Below, piece after piece: positions 39,773 to 48,084 of a DNA stretch of 61,866 bases; within the stretch, counting starts at the first letter, position 1; each line of letters begins with the position of its first letter. This stretch comes from Bacillota bacterium (GTDB taxonomy: Bacteria; Bacillota; Clostridia; Oscillospirales; Ruminococcaceae). A model generated the notes under the pieces. The model was not told the origin of the DNA and made no database searches. It saw only the letters and a program-made list of their open reading frames with translations. The stretch spans positions 1 through 61,866 of the forward strand of contig JAEWBS010000010.1 in NCBI GenBank assembly GCA_023391005.1, written 5' to 3'. The translations under genes were made by a program, and so were the position numbers.

Positions 39773-40828
39773 TTATTTGTCTAATGCTTTCAGGAAGGTA
39801 TTGACCGTGTCGTCCCCCAGATCCTGACGCAGCAGCTTTTCGACGGCGTCGGCGTTGGCGGCCATCGCCTGAAGCGTATCATCGGGCAGCTCAACCAGCG
39901 TCATGTTGGCATCAAGCAAGTTCTGGAGATCGGCCTTGGAGCTCTCAGCCATGGCATTCATTGCAAACGCCTTTGCCTCGTCGGCGGCCGTCTGAAATAC
40001 CTGTTGATAGTCTGCGGGCATGCTGTCGAACAGAGCTTTGTTCACGATAAACAGGTTCGGGTAGAGAATATGGTGGGTATTGATTACATATTTTTGAACC
40101 TCCTGAAATCCGGCGGCAAAAGCGGTGTCATAAGGGTTCTCCTGCGCGTCGACCAGCCCCTGTTGTAACGACAGATAAAGCTCACCAAAGGCGACGGGGG
40201 TGGGATTGACGCCCACGCTTTTCCAGAAGGCGATGTGATACTTGTTTTCCAGCGTACGCAGGTTCAGGCCCTTAAAATCGGCCACCGTTCTCATTTCGCG
40301 GTTGGAGGTCATCTCACGGAACGAGGCCGCCTGCGCAAAACTCATGAACTTATAGCCGGCCTTTTCAAACGACTTGGTGAGCAGAGCGGCATAATCGCTG
40401 TTATTAAGAACAGTGTCAATCTGCGTCTGATCCAATCCGTAGAAGGCGTAGGGCAGGTCGAGCATGGCCAGCTCGGGAATAAACGAGACGGCGGGCGCGG
40501 GCTGAAAAATCATGCCGCCGATATCGCCGTTTTGCAGGCTTTGGAGCATTTCGCCATAGGTGCCCAGCTGGGAGCCGGAGTAAACGTCGACGGTGATTTT
40601 TCCGCCGGATTTTTCTTCAACAAGGCGCTTGAACTCAAGGCAGTACTTATCGCCGATCGAACCTTCGGCGGCGCCGTGGCCGAATATGTAGTGGAAGGAT
40701 GGCCCGTCCGGTGCCACAGTGCCGGAGCCGGCGGAAGCGCTGGGTGCGGCGACTGCCGGTTGGCCGCCGCAGGCGGACAGTGCCAGCAAAATTATAATGG
40801 CAAGAGTGGCTGCAAGAATCTGCTTCAT
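39773..40828 (-). CDS. dctP: TRAP transporter solute-binding lipoprotein DctP
   Basis: This 351-residue extracellular binding component of the TRAP transporter has a signal peptide ending in the lipobox ALSAC (Cys near residue 20). Family motifs are VDVYSGSQLGTYGEMLQSLQ, the ligand-arginine segment GLNLRTLENKYHIAFWKSVG, and LQQGLVDAQENPYDTAF. The start at ATG 40828 (MKQILAATLAI) is fixed by AGGAGAAATC; a longer frame upstream lies in the permease gene. It is the last gene of a dctQ-dctM-dctP operon. Ligands of this family are mostly carboxylates; the specific one is not readable. Confidence 0.93.
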   Translation of the reverse strand: MKQILAATLAIIILLALSACGGQPAVAAPSASAGSGTVAPDGPSFHYIFGHGAAEGSIGDKYCLEFKRLVEEKSGGKITVDVYSGSQLGTYGEMLQSLQNGDIGGMIFQPAPAVSFIPELAMLDLPYAFYGLDQTQIDTVLNNSDYAALLTKSFEKAGYKFMSFAQAASFREMTSNREMRTVADFKGLNLRTLENKYHIAFWKSVGVNPTPVAFGELYLSLQQGLVDAQENPYDTAFAAGFQEVQKYVINTHHILYPNLFIVNKALFDSMPADYQQVFQTAADEAKAFAMNAMAESSKADLQNLLDANMTLVELPDDTLQAMAANADAVEKLLRQDLGDDTVNTFLKALDK

Positions 40829-40848
40829 CTTCTGATTTCTCCTTTTTA

Positions 40849-42138
40849 TTATTTTATCAGTATGAGGCTCAGCTGCGGAATAAACGTGATAATCAGCAGT
40901 GCAATCATGAAGAAGCCAATCAGCGGCAATGCCTTTTTGCCTACCGTTAAAACGGGGGTATCGATCATCGGCGACACCACGAAAATATTGAGGCCAAATG
41001 GCGGGGTTACGAGTCCGACTGCAAGGCAAACCACCATAATAACGCCAAAATGAATCGGATTGATGCTATAGAGCTTGAGCGTCGGCAGCAGGATCGGCGC
41101 CATGATGACGATGGCAGGGCCGGTGTCCATGACCATGCCCAGAAGGAAGAAAAGCGCTACAATAAACAGCAGAACCGCCAACCCCGATGTAAAGGTTGAG
41201 GCCATATAGACCGAGATATTTTGCGGAACCCTCAACAGCGCCAGAACTCTGCCAAAGGCGTTTGCCAGCGCCAAAATGAAGCAGATGGGCGCGTAGCCGC
41301 GTACCGAGGATAGAATCAACGGCCAGATGTCCCGATACTGCATCGAGCGATAAACATACAAGCTGATGAGGAGCGAATAGATGACCGAGATGCAGGCCGC
41401 CTCAGTGGGCGTAAAGGCCCCTGAATAAATGCCGCCAAGAATGATGACGGGGGAGAGCAGCGCCCAGGAGCTTTCTTTTAAGATGGCAAAGAAGCCCTGT
41501 GCCTTTAATGCGCTGTGATTTTCGGCGATCTTCTGTTTGTCTTCGCCGCATATTTTACAGTAGATAATCGCGTAAGCCATCAGCAGCAGGCCCACGAGAA
41601 TGCCCGGGAGAATACCGGCGATAAACAGGTTGCCGACCGAAGCCCCGGTCGCCAGACCGTAGAGTACGAAGGGAATACTCGGCGGAATGATGACGCCCAA
41701 ACTTCCTGCTGTCGCAATCAGCGCGCCGCAAAATACCTTGTCGTACCCGAGCTCGATCAGAATAGGAATCGTCATGGCGCCCACAGCCGCCGTCGTCGCA
41801 GGACCGGAGCCTGAAATAGCGCCGTAAAACAAACAGGTAATAACGGCGGCGCAGGGCATTCCGGCTGTCCGCCTTCCGATGAAGTAGGCGAACACGTTGA
41901 ACAGCTTTTTAGAAATGCCGCCCCGCGCCATTAGCACGCCGGCAAGGATGAACAGTGGTACAGCCAGAATAGGCGTGCTGTCAGCGCCGCCGAAGATGGC
42001 GCGGATGACCGCCTCATAGGAGGTTGAGCCGGTAGCCCGCATCAATGTCGGCCAGATTGTCGAGATGCCAAGCGCCGTGACAATCGGCATGCCTACGGCA
42101 AGCCCGATCAGGAAGATTATAAAAATCGCAACACTCAA
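40849..42138 (-). CDS. dctM: TRAP transporter large permease DctM
   Basis: This 429-residue membrane protein with about 12 hydrophobic segments is the main transport subunit of a TRAP sodium-coupled importer. Characteristic segments are GISTIWPTLM, ISGSGPATTAAVGAMTIPIL, ATAGSLGVIIPPSIPFVLYG and AVGLVTPPFGLNIFVVSPM. It starts at TTG 42138 with GAGGAAA upstream and lies between dctQ and dctP with short gaps of 35 and 20 bases, consistent with one transcript. Confidence 0.95.
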   Translation of the reverse strand: MSVAIFIIFLIGLAVGMPIVTALGISTIWPTLMRATGSTSYEAVIRAIFGGADSTPILAVPLFILAGVLMARGGISKKLFNVFAYFIGRRTAGMPCAAVITCLFYGAISGSGPATTAAVGAMTIPILIELGYDKVFCGALIATAGSLGVIIPPSIPFVLYGLATGASVGNLFIAGILPGILVGLLLMAYAIIYCKICGEDKQKIAENHSALKAQGFFAILKESSWALLSPVIILGGIYSGAFTPTEAACISVIYSLLISLYVYRSMQYRDIWPLILSSVRGYAPICFILALANAFGRVLALLRVPQNISVYMASTFTSGLAVLLFIVALFFLLGMVMDTGPAIVIMAPILLPTLKLYSINPIHFGVIMVVCLAVGLVTPPFGLNIFVVSPMIDTPVLTVGKKALPLIGFFMIALLIITFIPQLSLILIK

Positions 42139-42173
42139 GTCGGTTTCCTCACTTTCCTGTCAAATAGATGAAA

Positions 42174-42680
42174 TTATTCCAGAACTTCTTGCTGTGCCGG
42201 ATTGATCTCAGGTGTTTTGCCTGTCAGATCCCAATAAAGCTGCTGAATACTGCGCAGAGAAGCTAGAGCGAAACCGACAGGAATGATGAGATAAATCAAA
42301 TACATGGGCAGCTCCAGCGCGGGGCTTGTTTGTCCGCTAATTTTTACTTTTAGCATCACAAATATGGCGTAGTAGAACATAAAAGCATAAAATGCGGCGG
42401 AGAGCAGCTGAATGAAAGATTCCGTCAAGCGCCTGAGAAACCGGGGCAAAAGGTTTAACAGCAAATCAACGCGCAAAATGGTCTTGTTGCGGATGGTGTA
42501 GCCGATGCTCAATAGAACCGTCCATATATACAGGTATCTGGCCAACTCCTCCGGCCAAGACAAGGATAGCTTTAACATACGCATGAAAATCTGAAGTGTC
42601 AAAATAATCGTAATGCCGATCAACAACACACCCATGCTGTATTCTTCTAAATGCGCTTCTACTTTTTTGATACGCTTCAT
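42174..42680 (-). CDS. dctQ: TRAP transporter small permease DctQ
   Basis: This 168-residue four-helix membrane subunit pairs with DctM. The sequence LKLSLSWPEELARYLYIWTV carries the W-P-E-E-x-x-R-Y signature typical of DctQ. The start is taken at ATG 42680 (MKRIKKVEAHLEE); GGGAGGAAAA lies about 12 bases upstream, a slightly long spacing. It is the first gene of the TRAP operon, with a consensus promoter at 42832-42860. Confidence 0.9.
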   Translation of the reverse strand: MKRIKKVEAHLEEYSMGVLLIGITIILTLQIFMRMLKLSLSWPEELARYLYIWTVLLSIGYTIRNKTILRVDLLLNLLPRFLRRLTESFIQLLSAAFYAFMFYYAIFVMLKVKISGQTSPALELPMYLIYLIIPVGFALASLRSIQQLYWDLTGKTPEINPAQQEVLE

Positions 42681-42831
42681 AAGGTGATTTTTCCTCCCTT
42701 CTTTATCGTTGCACACAGGCCAAAAACATCGAAAAAACCGTTTGAGCGTTTTAGAAGCATCTTCTTCCTTTTGCGGATGGCTAACTGCCCAAACGATCTT
42801 ATGGCAGATGTTTTTGTTGATTACTGCCAAT

Positions 42832-42860
42832 AATATATAATCGAAAGAGGGGGGTGTCAA
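42832..42860 (-). promoter_or_regulatory. Sigma-A type promoter for the TRAP operon
   Basis: On the minus strand TTGACA (42860-42855), a 17-base spacer and TATATT (42837-42832) stand about 150 bases before the chosen dctQ start. Confidence 0.7.
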
Positions 42861-43324
42861 TGAAAAATGCTGAACAATACTTATTAATTTTAAATAATTC
42901 TTTATATATCTGTTTCTTTGTTAAGAATCCATAATAAATGTGCAGATCCTATTTGGGCATTATTACGCGTGCGTGCTTTAAAACTGTTTTGCTCAAGATT
43001 AATCGGCTGCATCAATCGCCCCATATAAGTGGCAATGTATTTAGACATTAACTCGGGCTAAGGCAGGGGAGATAGACCTATTAAATCTCTAAGAAAATCG
43101 CGATTTCTGAATGAAGGTCTCGCAGGCGACTGAGCCTAAAAGCCTAAAAGCAATTTAATTGCCATGATTTTATGGGCACGGTTGGCAGTTTACAACTGTA
43201 TTTTCCGTCCATGCGTCCGGTGTCTTTGTCCAAATACGATCCTAGCACGCAGAATATCACAAAATTCCAAACTATTCCCATTTACCACTACGAACAATTG
43301 TTCACTTTTGGGGTTTATTCCGGC

Positions 43325-43430
43325 TTGACATTGTGGTATAATAGCCGAAAGACGGCTATTATACCAGAGAGAATGCGCAACGGCTTGCCGCTTAACGCGG
43401 CAACTGCCTATGATGCGCTTGTGGTATAAA
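43325..43430. repeat. Palindromic repeat with extended arm
   Basis: TGGTATAATAGCCG (43334-43347) and CGGCTATTATACCA (43353-43366) form a perfect 14-bp palindrome with loop AAAGA. A 38-base block, CGGCTTGCCGCTTAACG onward to GATGCGC (43381-43418), follows and recurs with few changes at 53477-53515. The block ends in TTGTGGTATAAA. Confidence 0.75.
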
Positions 43431-43588
43431 CCGTAAAACTGTTATTATAGCAAAACGACGCGCAATGGCGCGCCGCGTAGTGCGACTTGCTATTTTTGCC
43501 GCGTCATTATACCTATATATTTGTCGCATCGACCCGATGGAGGATCTTGGCAGCCCTCAATAATAAGAACATGTAAAGGAACGGAGCA

Positions 43589-45568
43589 ATGGTAGAGCAA
43601 CGAAAATTTGAACTGGTTTCTTCTTACAAGCCCACGGGCGATCAGCCTCAGGCGATAGCGCGGCTTGTCGACGGGCTCAACGAAGGCCAACGGGAGCAGA
43701 CGCTGCTCGGCGTGACCGGCTCGGGCAAAACCTTCACCGTTGCAAACGTCATTGCGCAGGTGAACAAGCCGACGCTGATTTTGGCGCACAACAAAACGCT
43801 GGCGGCGCAGCTTTGCTCGGAATTTCGTGAGTTTTTCCCCAATAATGCCGTTGAATATTTTGTCAGCTATTACGATTACTATCAGCCGGAGGCGTATATC
43901 GCCTCGACCGACACCTATATCGAGAAGGATTCGGCCATCAACGACGAGATTGAGCGGCTGCGCCACTCGGCCACCGCATCACTGAGCGAGCGCAGCGACG
44001 TTATCATTGTGGCGTCAATTTCGTGTATCTACACGTTGGGCGACCCGATCGATTATCACAACATGGTCATCTCGCTGCGTAAGGGGATGGAGAAGGACCG
44101 CGACGCGCTGCTTTCAAAGTTGGTCGAGCTGCAATATGAGCGCAACGACGTCAACTTTGTGCGCAACAAGTTCCGCGTGCGCGGCGATTCGGTCGAGGTG
44201 TTCCCGTCCTATTATACCGACACCGCCATTCGCATCGAGTTTTTTGGCGATGAGATCGACCGCATCAGCGAGATCAACGTCGTGACCGGCGAGATTAAAA
44301 ATTTTGTTACCCATGTCGCGATCTATCCCGCCTCGCACTACATTGTCCCGCGCGACAAGATGCTGGTGGCGCTCGACGAGATACGGCATGAATGTGACGC
44401 GCGCATACGGTTTTTTCAGGAGAATAACAAGCTTATCGAGGCGCAGCGCATAGCCGAGCGCACGAATTACGATATTGAAATGCTCAGCGAGATTGGTTTC
44501 TGCAAGGGCATTGAAAACTACTCGCGCGTCATCGCCGGACGCGAGCCGGGCAGCAAGCCCTTTACGCTGTTTGACTATTTCCCCAAGGATTTTCTGTTCA
44601 TCGTCGACGAGTCGCATGTCACACTGCCGCAGGCGCGCGGCATGCTGGCTGGCGACCGCGCCCGCAAAAGCAGCTTGATTGATTTTGGTTTCCGTTTGCC
44701 GTCGGCGCTGGATAACCGCCCGCTCTCGTTCGAGGAAATGTACGAGAGCATCAATCAGGTTATTTTCGTCAGCGCGACGCCCGGTGCGTTTGAGCTGCAA
44801 AAGAGCGGTGCGCCGGTCGAGCAGCTGATCCGCCCGACCGGCCTGCTTGATCCGATTATCGATGTACGCCCGGTTGAAGGGCAGATTGACGATCTGCTGT
44901 CCGAGATCAATATTCGTGCCGCGAAAAAAGAACGCGTGCTCGTGACGACGCTCACCAAAAAGATGGCCGAGGATCTGACGACCTATTTGGATAACGCGGG
45001 GATTAAAATCCGCTATATGCACCACGATATTGACACAATGGAGCGCATGGAGATCATCCGCGACCTGCGCTCGGGTGAGTTTGACGTACTGGTTGGCATC
45101 AACCTGCTGCGAGAGGGGCTTGATATCCCCGAGGTATCGCTCGTCGCGATTCTAGACGCCGACAAAGAAGGTTTTTTGCGCTCTGAAACGTCGCTCATTC
45201 AGACCATTGGCCGCGCCGCCCGAAACTCTGAAGGGCATGTTATCATGTACGCCGATTCGGTCACCCCCTCGATGGAGCGCGCCATAACCGAGACGGTGCG
45301 CCGCCGCAAGCTACAGGAGCAGTACAACGCCGAGCATCACATCACGCCGACGACCATCAAAAAGGATATCCGGGATATACTCGAAATCTCGAGCCGCGAG
45401 ACGGTGGAAGGAGAGACCAAGCCTAGAAAACGCATGTCCGAGAAGGACCGGCAGGCGCTGATCATCCGCCTGACCAACGAGATGAAAAACGCGGCCAAGC
45501 TGCTCGAATTTGAGCACGCGGCGTATCTGCGCGATAAAATTAAGCAGCTGAAAGACGGTAAAGTGTGA
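43589..45568 (+). CDS. uvrB: UvrABC system protein B
   Basis: UvrB is the damage-verifying helicase-like subunit of nucleotide excision repair. Walker A LLGVTGSGKTFTVANVI is near residue 40. The beta-hairpin region YYDYYQPEAYIASTDTYIEK inserts into damaged DNA; helicase motifs such as VSATPGAFEL and QTIGRAARN follow, and the C-terminal UVR domain FEHAAYLRDKIKQLK closes the protein. The 659-residue length is usual. AAAGGAACGGAG precedes the ATG. The first of two lipoprotein genes overlaps its stop (TGATG), and uvrA follows them. Confidence 0.96.
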   Translation: MVEQRKFELVSSYKPTGDQPQAIARLVDGLNEGQREQTLLGVTGSGKTFTVANVIAQVNKPTLILAHNKTLAAQLCSEFREFFPNNAVEYFVSYYDYYQPEAYIASTDTYIEKDSAINDEIERLRHSATASLSERSDVIIVASISCIYTLGDPIDYHNMVISLRKGMEKDRDALLSKLVELQYERNDVNFVRNKFRVRGDSVEVFPSYYTDTAIRIEFFGDEIDRISEINVVTGEIKNFVTHVAIYPASHYIVPRDKMLVALDEIRHECDARIRFFQENNKLIEAQRIAERTNYDIEMLSEIGFCKGIENYSRVIAGREPGSKPFTLFDYFPKDFLFIVDESHVTLPQARGMLAGDRARKSSLIDFGFRLPSALDNRPLSFEEMYESINQVIFVSATPGAFELQKSGAPVEQLIRPTGLLDPIIDVRPVEGQIDDLLSEINIRAAKKERVLVTTLTKKMAEDLTTYLDNAGIKIRYMHHDIDTMERMEIIRDLRSGEFDVLVGINLLREGLDIPEVSLVAILDADKEGFLRSETSLIQTIGRAARNSEGHVIMYADSVTPSMERAITETVRRRKLQEQYNAEHHITPTTIKKDIRDILEISSRETVEGETKPRKRMSEKDRQALIIRLTNEMKNAAKLLEFEHAAYLRDKIKQLKDGKV

Positions 45569-46791
45569 TGGCTTTACGGCGTTTAGCGGCCCTGTTGCTG
45601 GGGGCAACGCTGTTGTTCGGCTGTGTATCGAGGCCTTTGGACGATGTGCCGCCGACAGCGTCGTTCGAGGCGCGAACATCCGCACCTTCCGATCCGGAAG
45701 GTAGCTATGAACCGCTAAAGCTCAGAACACCGCAGACGGTTTATGTCTACCGGTACTTTTTTGATGCAGGAAATTACGAGAAAAAGGAAACTTCTTATAC
45801 AGGAACGCTGACCCTGCTGCCGCTTATCAATCATATTGCCGAGGCCGCCGGTTTTGATGTGCCACTGCCGATTATCAGCGCCAAAACAGATGTTGACGGC
45901 ACCATTATGATCGACTTTGAAAAAGCGCTACTTGATTGGACAGAGCAGCGTGATATCTACGTGCTTTTGCACACACTGGCTATGACGCTGGGCCGAAATC
46001 TGTCCGGCGCGCAGGTGCAGTTTCGGGTGGCGGGCGATACCGAGCGGTTTGGGGCACTGTTAACCGCACCGCTCGTGCTGGCGCCGGGAGAACCCGTCGA
46101 CTTTGCCACCATCCTCGCAGGCATCCCTTATGAGGGGCGACGGGAAAGCGGTACAATCGCGCTGCCGATTGCGCCGCCTGACGACACCGCGGCGGAATTT
46201 GCCGCATTTTTACACCTCTTGGGACCAATTGAAACAGACGCCGCTTCGCCCACTGAACTCGAGCCGTGGCAGCTGACCAACAGCTGCATTCTGGCCACGA
46301 AATATTATTTGAGTATTCCGCAGGAAGGGCACCCGCCGGGCAGCTACCGCAAGGCTCTGGCGTCTATTGCCGATGCACTGTTGGCAAAGGGGCTGGATGA
46401 AGAAATGTTCTGGGTTGCCGGCCACGTCCGGCAGACGGCAAAGTTGCTGTACGGCGACGATTTTGCATTGCAGCTCTCGGAAAAAGCTTGCAGGCCGCAC
46501 CACTATTTTGAAGAGGAGGGTGTCATCGCCCCGTCGCACCGGGGCGGCGGCGACGGATTGACGCCCATTATCCTCGGTTATGAGGCGCTTGAGGACGGTT
46601 ACAGCGTTGAAGCCGTGTATGTGTATGCGCATGAGGATCAGGGCAGGGTGTGGTATTCGGTCGGTGCACATTCCGATATCCCGGAGGCGCAGCTCAAGGA
46701 CATTGTCTATAACGAAGCGCCCCGGCGTGAAATTATTTTAAAGCGCGCGCCCGACGGCGGTTTGCAATTTGTCAGTCATCGGTTTTTATAA
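45568..46791 (+). CDS. GerMN-like lipoprotein, copy 1
   Basis: This 407-residue predicted lipoprotein has the signal LAALLLGATLLFGC with lipobox Cys near residue 19. About residues 50-170 resemble a GerMN domain, as in spore/germination proteins: TVYVYRYFFDAGNYEKKETS, then alternating segments ending IYVLLHTLAMTLGRNLSGAQ and VQFRVAG. The remaining 230 residues are not recognised. The end, APRREIILKRAPDGGLQF, is nearly identical to that of the following gene, so the two are tandem paralogues. The start overlaps the uvrB stop; GTG 45565 is an alternative. Confidence 0.6.
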   Translation: MALRRLAALLLGATLLFGCVSRPLDDVPPTASFEARTSAPSDPEGSYEPLKLRTPQTVYVYRYFFDAGNYEKKETSYTGTLTLLPLINHIAEAAGFDVPLPIISAKTDVDGTIMIDFEKALLDWTEQRDIYVLLHTLAMTLGRNLSGAQVQFRVAGDTERFGALLTAPLVLAPGEPVDFATILAGIPYEGRRESGTIALPIAPPDDTAAEFAAFLHLLGPIETDAASPTELEPWQLTNSCILATKYYLSIPQEGHPPGSYRKALASIADALLAKGLDEEMFWVAGHVRQTAKLLYGDDFALQLSEKACRPHHYFEEEGVIAPSHRGGGDGLTPIILGYEALEDGYSVEAVYVYAHEDQGRVWYSVGAHSDIPEAQLKDIVYNEAPRREIILKRAPDGGLQFVSHRFL

Positions 46792-46830
46792 GTCGCCCAA
46801 ACGCGGCGATTGAAAGGGGAGCGGTCACAA

Positions 46831-48036
46831 ATGCACAAAAGGTCTTTATTGCCAATTCTACTCGCTTTTTTACTTCTTGTCGGCTGCGGCAGGCAGGCGT
46901 TAAACAGCAGCTCGGAGACAGAGTTGGGCGCATCGCAGGCTGAAAGTCAGGCGTCGGAAATTGCCTCGCCGCCCGCCGAGCTGCGCATACCCGGCACCGT
47001 CAATGTCTATCGCTTTTTTGGCGACGGACAAATCTATGAAACCACGGAGACCGCCTATTCGGGCGAGGGGAATCTGCTGGCCATCATGAATCACATCGTT
47101 GGTTCGCTCGGCGTCACCGAGCCGCTGCCGATTTTGGGCATCACGCAGCAAAAGGGCTTTGTCACCGTCAATTTTGACCAACGTCTGCTCGATCAATTCG
47201 ACAAAGGCGCACTCTACGAGCTGCTGACGACGCTGGTCATGACGCTGCGGCAGAATGCCATGTCGGTCGAGACGGTGCAGTTTCAGCTCAACGGCGAGGT
47301 CGGCATCTTCGGAGAAACCTATGAGCCCGCGCCGCTGGCCTTTGCGCCCGGCGACCCCGCCGAGTTCGCGGCCATTTTGGCCGCCATCCCCTACGAGGGC
47401 ATCCAGTGGAGGGAAATTGAATGGCCGATCAAGCCGATGGACGGGACGGCGGAGGAAATTTCGCAGTTTTTGTCGGTGCTGGGCAGAATAGATGAGGATG
47501 CCGCCAGCCCCGCCGAGCTTAATCCCGTCGACCTGCGTGTGAGCTGTATTCAGGCGACCGCTCACTATTGGAGCACGCCCAATGAATGGGAGCCGGAACG
47601 CTACCGAAAAGAGCTGACGCCGATTGCCGATTCGGTTTCGGCAAAGCTCGGCATGACCGAGGATATGTTCTGGATTGCCGACCATGTCCGTCAGACGGCT
47701 AGACTTTTGTGTGGCGACGACTTCTTATTGCCGCTTGAAGGCTCCTCCCACTGGCAGTATTTTGAGCAGGAGGGCGTCATCACCCCGCCGCATATGGGCG
47801 GCGGTTATAACGTACTGCCCTTTGTACTCAATTACGAAGCAATCTCGGACGGTTACCGCGTCGAGGCGGTTTATGTCTATGAAGGCATGGGCGGGTATTT
47901 CGTGTGGGGGGATGAAAACGGCATTCCCGAGAACCAGCTGGCCGACTTTGTGCAAAACAAGGCCCCCCGGCGAGAAATTATTTTAAAGCGCGCGGCCGAC
48001 GGCGGCCTGCGCTTTGTCAGCCACCGGTTTTTGTAA
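46831..48036 (+). CDS. GerMN-like lipoprotein, copy 2
   Basis: This 401-residue paralogue of the preceding gene has a similar layout. The signal is LLPILLAFLLLVGC (Cys near residue 19), with a Ser/Glu-rich linker and then a GerMN-like region (TVNVYRFFGDGQIYETTETA; ALYELLTTLVMTLRQNAMSV). The C terminus APRREIILKRAADGGLRF matches copy 1. ATG 46831 was chosen because AAAGGGGAG ends ten bases upstream; an earlier TTG lacks a site. It lies between copy 1 and uvrA and is probably cotranscribed. A surface or forespore-envelope role is suggested only by the GerMN resemblance. Confidence 0.6.
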   Translation: MHKRSLLPILLAFLLLVGCGRQALNSSSETELGASQAESQASEIASPPAELRIPGTVNVYRFFGDGQIYETTETAYSGEGNLLAIMNHIVGSLGVTEPLPILGITQQKGFVTVNFDQRLLDQFDKGALYELLTTLVMTLRQNAMSVETVQFQLNGEVGIFGETYEPAPLAFAPGDPAEFAAILAAIPYEGIQWREIEWPIKPMDGTAEEISQFLSVLGRIDEDAASPAELNPVDLRVSCIQATAHYWSTPNEWEPERYRKELTPIADSVSAKLGMTEDMFWIADHVRQTARLLCGDDFLLPLEGSSHWQYFEQEGVITPPHMGGGYNVLPFVLNYEAISDGYRVEAVYVYEGMGGYFVWGDENGIPENQLADFVQNKAPRREIILKRAADGGLRFVSHRFL

Positions 48037-48084
48037 GCAGTCAGAATAGATACCCTATTTTTAAGTCCACGGAGGAATTGTCAC

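Larger units (their letters stand above)
42681..43588. other. Intergenic region between TRAP operon and uvrB
   Basis: This 908-base gap holds the dctQ promoter and leader (42680-42860), a low-complexity AT-rich stretch without genes (42880-43310), a palindromic repeat block (43325-43430) and a GC hairpin region (43455-43500) before uvrB. A weak frame at 43172-43429 crosses the repeat and is not a credible gene. Confidence 0.55.

Noticed and set aside
42860..42934. A 24-codon frame on the plus strand with an apparent strong ribosome binding site (GAGGGGGGTG).
   Set aside because: The G-rich run is the spacer of a consensus minus-strand promoter (TTGACA-17-TATATT) for dctQ; the peptide is short, has no neighbour and no recognised similarity.
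43325..43342. TTGACA followed by TATAAT inside the repeat at 43.3 kb, looking like a promoter.
   Set aside because: The spacer is only six bases, far too short for sigma-A; the hexamers are parts of the repeat.
43172..43429. An 85-codon plus-strand frame before uvrB.
   Set aside because: It runs through the palindromic repeat block, has no ribosome binding site and no protein-like pattern.
44114..45025. A 303-codon minus-strand frame opposite uvrB.
   Set aside because: Antisense shadow of a conserved gene in GC-rich DNA; no motif and no ribosome binding site.
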